Positions 16,209-22,974 of a stretch of DNA of 23,379 bases are shown piece after piece. This DNA comes from Prevotella sp. UBA7551 (GTDB lineage Bacteria > Bacteroidota > Bacteroidia > Bacteroidales > Bacteroidaceae), in the NCBI GenBank assembly GCA_002479145.1, contig DLLX01000084.1, positions 15,139-38,517 of the forward strand. The letters run 5' to 3'. Made by a program: the position numbers and the translations under genes. Every line of letters begins with the position of its first letter. The stretch's first letter is position 1. The notes under the pieces are model-generated. The model saw only the letters and a list, made by a program, of their open reading frames with translations, did no database searches and was not told the origin of the DNA.

Positions 16209-17408
16209 ATGTTGGATAAGCAAGCAAAAATATATATTGCCGGCCACCATGGATTGGTAGGTTCTGCCATTTGGCATAACCTCGAGAAGCGTGGCTATTG
16301 CAACCTCGTTGGGCGCTCCCATGCGGAACTTGACCTCACCGACCAGAATGCCGTGGCAGCGTTCTTCGATGCCGAAAGACCAGATGCGGTCGTGTTGGCA
16401 GCGGCATTTGTTGGTGGCATTATGGCCAATTCGCTCTATCGTGCCGATTTCATCATGCAAAACCTGAAGATTCAATGCAACGTCATTGACAATGCCTACC
16501 GCCACAAAGTGCGGAAATTGCTTTTCCTCGGCTCCACTTGCATCTACCCAAAGGATGCACCTCAGCCTATCAAGGAGGAGGCATTGCTCACCTCACCGCT
16601 TGAATACACCAATGAGGAGTATGCCATTGCAAAGATTGCGGGCCTGAAGATGTGTGAGAGTTATAATCTCCAGTATGGAACCAATTACATAGCCGTGATG
16701 CCCACCAATCTCTATGGACCCAACGACAATTTCCATTTGGAGAACAGCCATGTACTTCCGGCGATGATGCGCAAAATCTATTTGGCCAAGTGTTTGTCCG
16801 AGAACGATTGGGGAGCAGTTCGTCATGATTTGGAGAAGCGGCCAGTTAATCCGCCCACGGCGTTAGCCCGTCGGGTAGGTGAGGGCAATGTCGATGGACA
16901 TGACACCGAAGAACGTATCCTTCAAACCCTCCTTTTCTTTGGCATAGAGCAAGACAAAGTTACCTTGTGGGGTGACGGCAGTCCACTCCGCGAATTTCTA
17001 TGGAGTGAGGACATGGCCGATGCGAGTGTCCATATTCTGCTGAATGTTGATTTCAAGGATATCATAGGAATAGACAAGTACTCCAGCGTCTTCTATGGGG
17101 TGCATGCGGATGGAGCAATCAATCGTAATAACTCCGAGGGTAGGGGAGGCGCCATTCCTGAGTTAGGGGAGATTCGCAACTGCCATATCAACATCGGAAC
17201 GGGCAAGGAGCTGACCATCTGCGCCTTGTCAGAGCTGGTGGCCAGCACCTTGGGATATAAGGGAAAGATAGTCTGGGACACGCAGAAGCCAAATGGCACT
17301 CCGCGAAAATTAACCGATGTCTCTAAACTTCATCGTCTTGGATGGCATCACCGGGTGGACATTGCTGACGGTATCAGCCGGCTCTATGACTGGTATAGCC
17401 ATGCTTAA
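16209..17408 (+). CDS. fcl: GDP-L-fucose synthase
   Basis: Epimerises and reduces GDP-4-keto-6-deoxymannose to GDP-L-fucose with NADPH. Motifs: GHHGLVGSAI (12-21, GxxGxxG), AAFVGGIMAN (65-74), the catalytic S109 in FLGSTCIYP, the Y138-xxx-K142 pair in EEYAIAK, and MPTNLYGPNDNFH (164-176). At 399 residues it is clearly longer than the roughly 315-320 of E. coli-type enzymes. Two extra segments are visible: about 198-235, which includes RPVNPPTALARRVGEG, and about 281-322, which includes YGVHADGAINRNNSEGRG. Both lie in the C-terminal substrate domain. It is the last gene of manC-gmd-fcl and converges with the helicase gene after 60 bases. Confidence 0.95.
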   Translation: MLDKQAKIYIAGHHGLVGSAIWHNLEKRGYCNLVGRSHAELDLTDQNAVAAFFDAERPDAVVLAAAFVGGIMANSLYRADFIMQNLKIQCNVIDNAYRHKVRKLLFLGSTCIYPKDAPQPIKEEALLTSPLEYTNEEYAIAKIAGLKMCESYNLQYGTNYIAVMPTNLYGPNDNFHLENSHVLPAMMRKIYLAKCLSENDWGAVRHDLEKRPVNPPTALARRVGEGNVDGHDTEERILQTLLFFGIEQDKVTLWGDGSPLREFLWSEDMADASVHILLNVDFKDIIGIDKYSSVFYGVHADGAINRNNSEGRGGAIPELGEIRNCHINIGTGKELTICALSELVASTLGYKGKIVWDTQKPNGTPRKLTDVSKLHRLGWHHRVDIADGISRLYDWYSHA

Positions 17409-17425
17409 ATGGCGTTTCTGGCCAT

Positions 17426-17441
17426 CTAAAGGTCTCTTTAG
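17426..17441. terminator. Weak hairpin between convergent fcl and helicase genes
   Basis: CTAAAG (17426-17431) and CTTTAG (17436-17441) form a 6-bp stem with loop GTCT in the 60-base gap between the convergent genes. No T-tract follows on either strand, so its role as a terminator is doubtful. Confidence 0.25.
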
Positions 17442-17468
17442 GCAGACATCCGTGAGGAAAGGGGACAA

Positions 17469-20400
17469 TTAGCCCTCGCCTCGTTCCTGCCATTCTACCT
17501 TGACAATCTCGTTGCGAAGCACATACCATAGATACCCCATGACATTTTGATGACCCAAATTTTGAAGTAGCTTCATATAGTTTCTCACTTGCAAGATGTG
17601 CTCTGGGCGAGGTTTTGCAAACTTATAATCGACGATGATGGTTCGCTTCCCATCGCTCATGACCCGGTCTGGTCGCAGCTCCTCTGTTACATCGTTGATG
17701 GGATTGTATTTGAGGATGGAACATTCGTTGTATAATTTCCAGCCAGGGCGAAACCACTCGGCTATGGTAGGATTAGCAAGGGAAGTCTCCACCTGGCGTT
17801 GAAGTTGGGCAATTAGCTTCTTGTCGGTAATGATTCCGTCCGTTTCCAACTGCTTGAGGTGGGGAATAATATCCTCCTTGGTGCGAATGGTGGAAAAGAG
17901 TTGATGGAGGATGGTGCCCATCTTGATATAGGATGTAGCACTGTCCGACTCCTCTCCTTTAACAAATTCCTCACTTTTGTTGCTTTGTCGGAAACTTACT
18001 GGTGTCTTGTAACTATCAATTTTGACTGCCAACGTCTTAGAGGCTGCCTCAAAAGGATTTTCATGATGATGATCTTTCTTTTCCTGCTTGCTCTCTTCGC
18101 TTTCCAGCTTTCCGTAAATCAGCTGCAAAGGTGCCTTTGTGTCGTCTTCTCCAAGAATTGTACACCCTGCTCCAAGGTCGGTTGCTACTTTGCTAAGACA
18201 CTGTTCTATTCCTTGACTTCGGTTGCTGGTCAATCCTGTAAATTTTTTCTTTTGACTGTCTGACATTCGTTTTCCCGTGACGAAAAGCCGTTTCCCAGCA
18301 CGGGTAAAAGCCACATAGAGGAGGTTCAGGTTATCGACGATGTTCTGAAAGTGCTCCTCTCGGTAGTCCTCCTCGTAAACGGTATCGAGCAAATTGCTCC
18401 TGCCGAAATTGACAGGCGTGATGGGAAGCACGTCAAAGGGCTTTTGACGTTTGCCCTTCTCACACCACAGCGTGTATCCTTTCTCCAATGCCCAGTCGCA
18501 AAACGGGATGATAACATTGTCAAACTCCAGTCCTTTACTCTTATGAATGGTCATGATCCGCACACCATCCACCTCATCGCTCTGGATAGTTTGCTGCGCA
18601 ATCGCATTGTCCCATTCTTCCAGAAAATCATCGATGTCGGCCGGGCGGTCACGCAGATAGTCGTTCAGCTTGTCATAGAAAAGGCACACATAAGCACTTT
18701 GGTCCTTGAGCAAGTCAAGCTGGAAAAGGGCATAGAGAGAGTTGACAAGGTCAATCAGCGGGAGATTGCGCAATGTCATGGCATTTTTCACGTACTGTTC
18801 GGGTAGCAGATGGTCAAGCCATTTTCGGGTGTTCTCATCATTTATGTGCACTTTACCCTTGTTGTCTGTAGCTGCAGCACCGCATTCTTCATCAGGGATG
18901 AGTAGACTACTCAGAGGAGACGCCTCTCCAAGCACGTCATTGCGGTAATTCTTTACCAGAGCAGCACGTGTCAAGTTGTCCTCTGGGTGGGCAAGTAGGC
19001 GCAAGGACATCACCAACACATTGACGGCAAGGGAGGCGTCGAGACGGAAAGCCTCGTCGGAGACGATTCGTACTGTTTGGCCAAACCTTTCAACAAAGTA
19101 GTCGGCAATAAGTTGCACGGGCGACTTGCTGCGCACCAGAATGGCTATGTCTTTCTGTTGCACACCATTTTTGAGCAAGCGGCTAATGGTATCGGCCAGT
19201 TGTGAGAGGATGTTTGCCCGATAGTCCTTCGATGGGAGCAGGGACACCTCAACATATCCCTTCCCACTTCCCTTAGCACTTTTCTGCCGAACGTCATCAT
19301 AGGCCTGAACCAACTGGGAGGCTTGTGGACATTGGTCTGCTTTAAGCTCCTCTACGGTTTCCTCAACGAGTCGGGTAAAAATGGCATTGTTAAACTGGAT
19401 GATGCGTTCCCATGAGCGGTAATTCGTGTCCAGTGCCTTTTCACATACCGCATTTTGTCCAAAGGATTTCGAAAGGTTGCTGAGCAGCCTCCAGTCGCCT
19501 TGCCTCCATCGGTATATGCTCTGCTTCACGTCACCGACGATGAGGTTGTGCGCCCCCTCCTGGGCCATACAGTTGTCCAGCAGCACCTTGAAGTTGCGCC
19601 ATTGTATTTGGCTGGTGTCTTGAAACTCGTCAATCATGATATGCCGCAGTTGCACACCCAATTTTTCGTATATAAAAGGGGTGTCCGAACCGCTGATCAT
19701 CCCGTGGAGTAATCCCTGAGTGTCGCTGAGCATGAAGCGATTGGCGTTTCTGTTGCTCTCCTCCACAGCCTTGGCAATGGCATTGAGCAGTCGCAGTTCG
19801 CTCAAGTGCGACAGCGTCTGCACACATGAGTTGTACTCGTGCCAGTTTTCCTCCCGCTGCTTTTCCATTTGCTGAAGCAGCTTCAGCCCACCATTGGCCG
19901 CCATGTCCTTGATGACATTTTTGTCTGCTTGGCTGCATTTGGAGGCTGTCCAACCATCTTCACCCTCCAGGGCTTTCTTCACGCTGGCGGGAGTAGGCAG
20001 GTTGTCCAGTCCGCCTTTACTCCTCTTGATGATGTAGGTATAGAGGCCACGCCGAAAAAGTGAAGTGTTGTCAACGTGGTGTTGGCGGATCATGGCCGAC
20101 AACTCTTGAGCCGGGTCAATCATCTGTTTGCGGAGCTGATTGCGCTTCTCACGAAGGAGAGCAGTGTAGCGTGGGAAAAGGCGTCCGTTTTCCGAAGCAA
20201 GAAGGTCATTGAGCTCCTGTTCGTGCTCTTTGTAGAAATCCTTGAAGATATTCAGACCAAACTTCTTGATTGCTCCGATGACATTCCAACTTTGGTCTTC
20301 CTCAATGTTCTGATTGATATAGTCGCGTACCCAGCCAAGCACCTCAGGCTGATTGCCCAAGTTTTCTATCATCTCATCGACGGCCTTGCTCTCCACTTCT

Positions 20401-20831
20401 TTGTCGTTCAGGTCCACCCTAAGATTGGCCGTCAGGTCGAGTTCGTGCGCCAGGTTGCGGAGAACACTTTGGAAAAACGCATCGATGGTCTGCACGCGAA
20501 AGAAATTGTAATGGTGGGTGAGCAGAGAAAGGGCAGTGCGTGCATTGGCTCTCACTGCCTGCTCAGACAATCCAGTGTTTTCGAGCACCTTCTTCATATA
20601 GCCTTCAGAGCTGGACAGGCTGTGGGCAATGCCATAGAGCTGTGAAAGAATGCGGAGTTTCATTTCCTGCGTGGCCTTGTTGGTAAAGGTCACAGCAAGG
20701 ATGTGCCGGTAGTTTTCAGGGTTGCTTACCAGGAGGGATATGTATTCTACGGCAAGGGTAAAGGTCTTTCCAGAACCTGCCGAAGCCTTATAAACGGTCA
20801 GTGGTTGGTGTGTGGACGTGGTGATGGTCAT
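17469..20831 (-). CDS. AddA/RecB-like UvrD-family helicase with C-terminal PD-(D/E)XK nuclease
   Basis: A 1120-residue superfamily 1A helicase-nuclease, expected to process DNA double-strand ends for recombination repair. Motifs: Walker A ASAGSGKT (16-23), motif Ia AVTFTNKATQEMK (46-58), motif II DEFQD (401-405), motif III VGDVKQSIYRWRQGD (432-446), motif IV TNYRSW (469-474), then RIMTIHKSKGLEFD and LLYVAFTRAGKRL further on. The RecB-type nuclease is at the C-terminus: D1055 in RPDRV, D1068 and K1070 in IVDYKFA, Q1081 and Y1085 in QVRNY. The active-site residues appear intact. AddA normally works with an AddB partner; none is next to it here, since the downstream neighbour is fcl on the other strand and the upstream neighbour is a glycosylase. 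The start at 20831 places the Walker motif at the normal distance from the N-terminus. Confidence 0.9.
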   Translation of the reverse strand: MTITTSTHQPLTVYKASAGSGKTFTLAVEYISLLVSNPENYRHILAVTFTNKATQEMKLRILSQLYGIAHSLSSSEGYMKKVLENTGLSEQAVRANARTALSLLTHHYNFFRVQTIDAFFQSVLRNLAHELDLTANLRVDLNDKEVESKAVDEMIENLGNQPEVLGWVRDYINQNIEEDQSWNVIGAIKKFGLNIFKDFYKEHEQELNDLLASENGRLFPRYTALLREKRNQLRKQMIDPAQELSAMIRQHHVDNTSLFRRGLYTYIIKRSKGGLDNLPTPASVKKALEGEDGWTASKCSQADKNVIKDMAANGGLKLLQQMEKQREENWHEYNSCVQTLSHLSELRLLNAIAKAVEESNRNANRFMLSDTQGLLHGMISGSDTPFIYEKLGVQLRHIMIDEFQDTSQIQWRNFKVLLDNCMAQEGAHNLIVGDVKQSIYRWRQGDWRLLSNLSKSFGQNAVCEKALDTNYRSWERIIQFNNAIFTRLVEETVEELKADQCPQASQLVQAYDDVRQKSAKGSGKGYVEVSLLPSKDYRANILSQLADTISRLLKNGVQQKDIAILVRSKSPVQLIADYFVERFGQTVRIVSDEAFRLDASLAVNVLVMSLRLLAHPEDNLTRAALVKNYRNDVLGEASPLSSLLIPDEECGAAATDNKGKVHINDENTRKWLDHLLPEQYVKNAMTLRNLPLIDLVNSLYALFQLDLLKDQSAYVCLFYDKLNDYLRDRPADIDDFLEEWDNAIAQQTIQSDEVDGVRIMTIHKSKGLEFDNVIIPFCDWALEKGYTLWCEKGKRQKPFDVLPITPVNFGRSNLLDTVYEEDYREEHFQNIVDNLNLLYVAFTRAGKRLFVTGKRMSDSQKKKFTGLTSNRSQGIEQCLSKVATDLGAGCTILGEDDTKAPLQLIYGKLESEESKQEKKDHHHENPFEAASKTLAVKIDSYKTPVSFRQSNKSEEFVKGEESDSATSYIKMGTILHQLFSTIRTKEDIIPHLKQLETDGIITDKKLIAQLQRQVETSLANPTIAEWFRPGWKLYNECSILKYNPINDVTEELRPDRVMSDGKRTIIVDYKFAKPRPEHILQVRNYMKLLQNLGHQNVMGYLWYVLRNEIVKVEWQERGEG

Positions 20832-20930
20832 TGTTGTAACGTTCTGTTTTTACTAATCACTCTGCTGGGTGGTCGTTTCCAGCAGCATAAATGGCGAAAA
20901 GACAAAAATGTGAGAAGGTGAAATGCCCGT

Positions 20931-21542
20931 CTATGGGGTTAAGACTTTTTGGGGTTTGAGGCCCACGTCAATGAGCATTCTGTCATAGTATTCTGCCTTT
21001 TTCTCCGTCGCCATGGGATAGGCACGGCTGCTGCTGGGCATGCGGTAAAGCCGAAGCGTGCGCTGCTCGAAGCAGAACTCGCGGTATTCGCCCATGCGCA
21101 TGCCCTTGGTGTCAATGCCATAATGGCGCGTGAAGAGCGTTGTGGCCAACTGTCCGGCTGTCACCACGGCTTGACAGCAAGGCAACGCGCGGAGCATTCC
21201 GTCGAGGTCAGTGCTTTCTATCACCTCCAGGTCTTTGTCAGACGCAGTCCCTGTGGTGCGTCGGATGCGCAGGCAGGTGTCAAACAGGGCAATACCCGTC
21301 TCGGCAAGAAAACTTTTCAGCTCTTCAAGGCGGTAGGTCTTTTGCGCTTGGCAGACGAAATGTTGTTTGTCGCCAAAGTAGATGAGTCCGAAGATTCGCC
21401 ACATGTCATTCATGAAATTGGGATAATACCATGGCATGCACCATCGCTTTGGCGAAGGGGGAAAGGTGCCGAGCATCAGCAGCTGGGCATTTTTAGGCAT
21501 AAATGGCTCGAACGGATGGGTTTCTATTTCTCTTTCTTTCAT
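20931..21542 (-). CDS. Uracil-DNA glycosylase superfamily protein (family 6/HDG- or Mug-like)
   Basis: A protein of 203 residues from the ATG at 21542. It reads as a member of the uracil-DNA glycosylase superfamily, which removes deaminated bases from DNA. The N-terminal block LLMLGTFPPSP followed by WYYPNFMNDMWRIFG resembles the active-site and aromatic region of family 6 (hypoxanthine-DNA glycosylase-like) and MUG enzymes. GIALFDTCLRIRRTTGTASD fits the second conserved segment, and RMPSSSRAYPM the DNA-intercalation loop. The substrate cannot be told from sequence. A TTG 42 bases upstream is in frame but the ATG fits better. It precedes the AddA-like gene by 99 bases on the same strand, so the two may be co-transcribed. 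Confidence 0.75.
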   Translation of the reverse strand: MKEREIETHPFEPFMPKNAQLLMLGTFPPSPKRWCMPWYYPNFMNDMWRIFGLIYFGDKQHFVCQAQKTYRLEELKSFLAETGIALFDTCLRIRRTTGTASDKDLEVIESTDLDGMLRALPCCQAVVTAGQLATTLFTRHYGIDTKGMRMGEYREFCFEQRTLRLYRMPSSSRAYPMATEKKAEYYDRMLIDVGLKPQKVLTP

Positions 21543-21859
21543 GCGGGCGTAGCAATTAGTGCCCCTGCTGTCGGGTGCTTGCAAGACACGACATCGGTGG
21601 GCATAGGGCGGTTGGACTGTGCTGTCATCCTTACATCAGTGTATGTTGCGGAGGGATGTTGAGCAAAAATTATGGTGCAAATATCGGTATTTTTTTTGGA
21701 AGAAGGGTGGAAAAACAGAAAAAAAGCTAAGATAAAAATAGAAAAGATTTGGTGGGAAGGCTGAAAATTTGTAACTTTGCAATCTGTATTGTGCACCCTG
21801 CTGATGAGGGCAGAGACACATTACGGGCTTAAAAACGAAAAAATAACAATTTAAAAGAA
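21543..21859. other. Divergent promoter region between glycosylase and L31 genes
   Basis: A 317-base region, purine-rich toward the L31 side. It holds the L31 promoter and its leader. For the minus strand only imperfect CAAAnnTA words are seen (near 21664 and 21678), so the glycosylase promoter is not fixed. No gene is seen. Confidence 0.6.
21748..21779 (+). promoter_or_regulatory. Promoter of L31 (-33 TTTG, -7 TAACTTTG)
   Basis: TTTG at 21748-21751 and TAACTTTG at 21772-21779 are separated by exactly 20 bases, a textbook Bacteroidetes sigma promoter. The leader to the ATG at 21860 is about 75 nt and has a small hairpin (CCCT 21796-21799 with AGGG 21807-21810), a possible place for autogenous control. 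Confidence 0.8.
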
Positions 21860-22111
21860 ATGAAAAAAGGTATTCATCCCGAAAACTATCGCCCCGTCGT
21901 ATTCAAAGATATGTCCAACGGCGATATGTTCCTTACAAAGTCCACCTGCAAGACAACAGATACAGTGGAGTTTGAAGGCGAAACTTATCCGGTGGTAAAA
22001 GTCGAAATTTCGAGCAGCTCCCACCCATTCTACACCGGTAAGAACAAGCTCGTTGACACTGCGGGTCGTGTTGATCGCTTCATGAACCGCTACAGCAAGC
22101 TCAAGAAGTAA
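21860..22111 (+). CDS. rpmE2: 50S ribosomal protein L31, type B
   Basis: An 83-residue component of the large ribosomal subunit at the intersubunit bridge. It starts MKKGIHPENYRPVVFKDM, has the family signature SSSSHPFYTGKNKLVDTAG followed by RVDRFMNRY, and lacks the zinc-binding cysteine set of type A L31 (only one Cys, in KSTCKTT). It is therefore the zinc-independent type B form. It is monocistronic, with a strong promoter upstream and a long terminator hairpin right after it. The ATG is preceded by an A-rich leader (AATTTAAAAGAA). Confidence 0.96.
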   Translation: MKKGIHPENYRPVVFKDMSNGDMFLTKSTCKTTDTVEFEGETYPVVKVEISSSSHPFYTGKNKLVDTAGRVDRFMNRYSKLKK

Positions 22112-22133
22112 TCAGCAATACCTCTAATGAAAT

Positions 22134-22185
22134 AATGTGCGGTAGGATGTAGTTGCATATACATCTTGCCGCACATTTTGTTTTA
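22134..22185 (+). terminator. Intrinsic terminator after L31
   Basis: ATGTGCGGTAGGATGTA (22135-22151) pairs with TACATCTTGCCGCACAT (22160-22176) along all 17 positions, two of them G-U, around an 8-nt loop. One more A-T pair extends the base. TTTTGTTTTA follows directly. Confidence 0.9.
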
Positions 22186-22210
22186 TCCCTCGTTGAGGCG
22201 ATGCGAAACA

Positions 22211-22279
22211 GGCTGAATCGCATTGCCAAACGGCCTCTATTGCAACGCAATAGAGGCCGTTTGGCTTAATGATTCAGCC
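22211..22279. repeat. Compound palindrome, inner 19-bp arms plus outer 9-bp arms
   Basis: The inner hairpin has arm CCAAACGGCCTCTATTGC (22226-22243), loop AAC, and arm GCAATAGAGGCCGTTTGG (22247-22264), extended by the G-C pair 22225-22265. The outer arms GGCTGAATC (22211-22219) and GATTCAGCC (22271-22279) are also perfect complements. The core TATTGC-N3-GCAATA and the word GGCTGAATCGC are shared with the palindrome at 6530-6564. ATGCGA (22201-22206) can pair with TCGCAT (22218-22223) as an alternative fold. Confidence 0.8.
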
Positions 22280-22482
22280 CAAATTACACCGTGAAAGGGC
22301 CTATTTTGCAACGCGTCCTTGCACTGGCATAGCAAAATAACCGCTTTCTGATGGTGCGTTCCTTAGTTGCGAATGACTTCCTGGGTAGACAGCTGCTTGT
22401 TATACCCACGGTATGGACAGCTCGTTAATCTTTTTTCTGGAATAAATAGGGGGAATTCGTAGGATATTCCAAATCTTATTGC

Positions 22483-22490
22483 TACTTTTG
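22483..22490 (+). promoter_or_regulatory. -7 promoter box of the structured RNA
   Basis: TACTTTTG is a full match to TAnnTTTG and lies just before the first helix of the structured RNA. No clear TTTG is found about 20 bases upstream, so the -33 element is weak or atypical. Confidence 0.6.
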
Positions 22491-22493
22491 TAG

Positions 22494-22836
22494 GGTCATA
22501 CCTTGGATGGCGGGCAATGCGATGCCGGCCATAATCCGGGGAGGTGACTATTCTTATGAAATGACGTTTGCTAACGTTTGCTTCTGATAAACTGAAACTT
22601 AGGAACTTTCAAGTAACACTCAGATGTAGATGGCGGTGGACGTCTACTATACGTGTGTATCTATGCACGACACAAGTGCACCCTTTCGTTTAGAAAGGGA
22701 GTGCCTTGTGTTTCATACATATATACGGCGTTGGCGTAGGCGTGTCTCTTGCTTCTGTCCTTGGTGTTATGGGTTTCCTAAGACCTCAGTTTTCAAGGAC
22801 ATTCAAGGAGCAGAACCCCTACGCCAATTTCTTTTA
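22494..22836 (+). ncRNA. Candidate structured non-coding RNA, class not recognised
   Basis: About 343 nt between a -7 box and a stem with a T-rich tail, with helices nested along its length. The 5' domain has GTCA 22495-22498 with TGAC 22545-22548, CCTTGGAT 22501-22508 with ATCCGGGG 22534-22541, and GGC plus GGCA (22509-22516) with TGCC plus GCC (22523-22530). The middle domain has CGTGTGTAT 22652-22660 with ATATATACG 22719-22727, ACACAAG 22670-22676 with CTTGTGT 22705-22711, GCA with TGC, and CCCTTTC 22681-22687 with GAAAGGG 22693-22699 on loop GTTTA. The 3' domain has TTGGCGTAGG 22731-22740 with CCTACGCCAA 22818-22827, TGCTTCT 22750-22756 with AGGAGCA 22806-22812, GTCCTTG 22757-22763 with CAAGGAC 22794-22800, and GGTTT 22772-22776 with AGACC 22781-22785; TTTCTTTT follows. 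I see no RNase P, tmRNA or SRP signature. The layout (Bacteroidetes promoter, terminator end, next to a ribosomal protein gene) recalls the Bacteroidales-1 motif, but I cannot match the sequence. Confidence 0.65.
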
Positions 22837-22974
22837 GAATACGTACCAATCCATTCATATTACTTTGTCTGCTTCTTAGGGGGGAGCGGAAGTCTGAACG
22901 CCTAATGGTTGTAATGACGAATTTCTGATTCAGCATTTTTCCGTGTAAGCGTGTCCGACCCATTACTAATATTT

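Larger units (their letters stand above)
22112..22974. other. 863-base region without a supported protein gene
   Basis: In order it holds: the L31 terminator (22134-22185), the compound palindrome (22211-22279), a related CTATTTTGCAACGC module (22301-22314) with an 8-bp inverted repeat TATTTTGC/GCAAAATA (22302-22309, 22332-22339), a stretch at about 22340-22480 where I see nothing certain, the -7 box and structured RNA (22483-22836), and 138 bases before the methyltransferase ATG where I see no clear element. Confidence 0.7.

Noticed and set aside
20076..20645. Plus-strand open frame of 189 codons opposite the helicase gene
   Set aside because: It is antisense to a long, motif-complete helicase gene and resembles no family.
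20949..21662. Plus-strand open frame of 237 codons opposite the glycosylase gene
   Set aside because: The minus-strand frame carries recognisable glycosylase motifs; this frame has none.
22494..22836. RNase P RNA, tmRNA or SRP RNA as the identity of the structured RNA
   Set aside because: The GAGGAAAGTC and ACAGNRA words of RNase P, the tRNA-like ends of tmRNA and the GGAA-loop helix of SRP RNA are all missing.
22630..22905. Open frame of 91 codons on the plus strand within the structured RNA region
   Set aside because: It runs through the helices and past the T-rich end, has an odd composition rich in Cys, Arg and aromatics, and has no leader or family match. RNA structure explains the sequence better.
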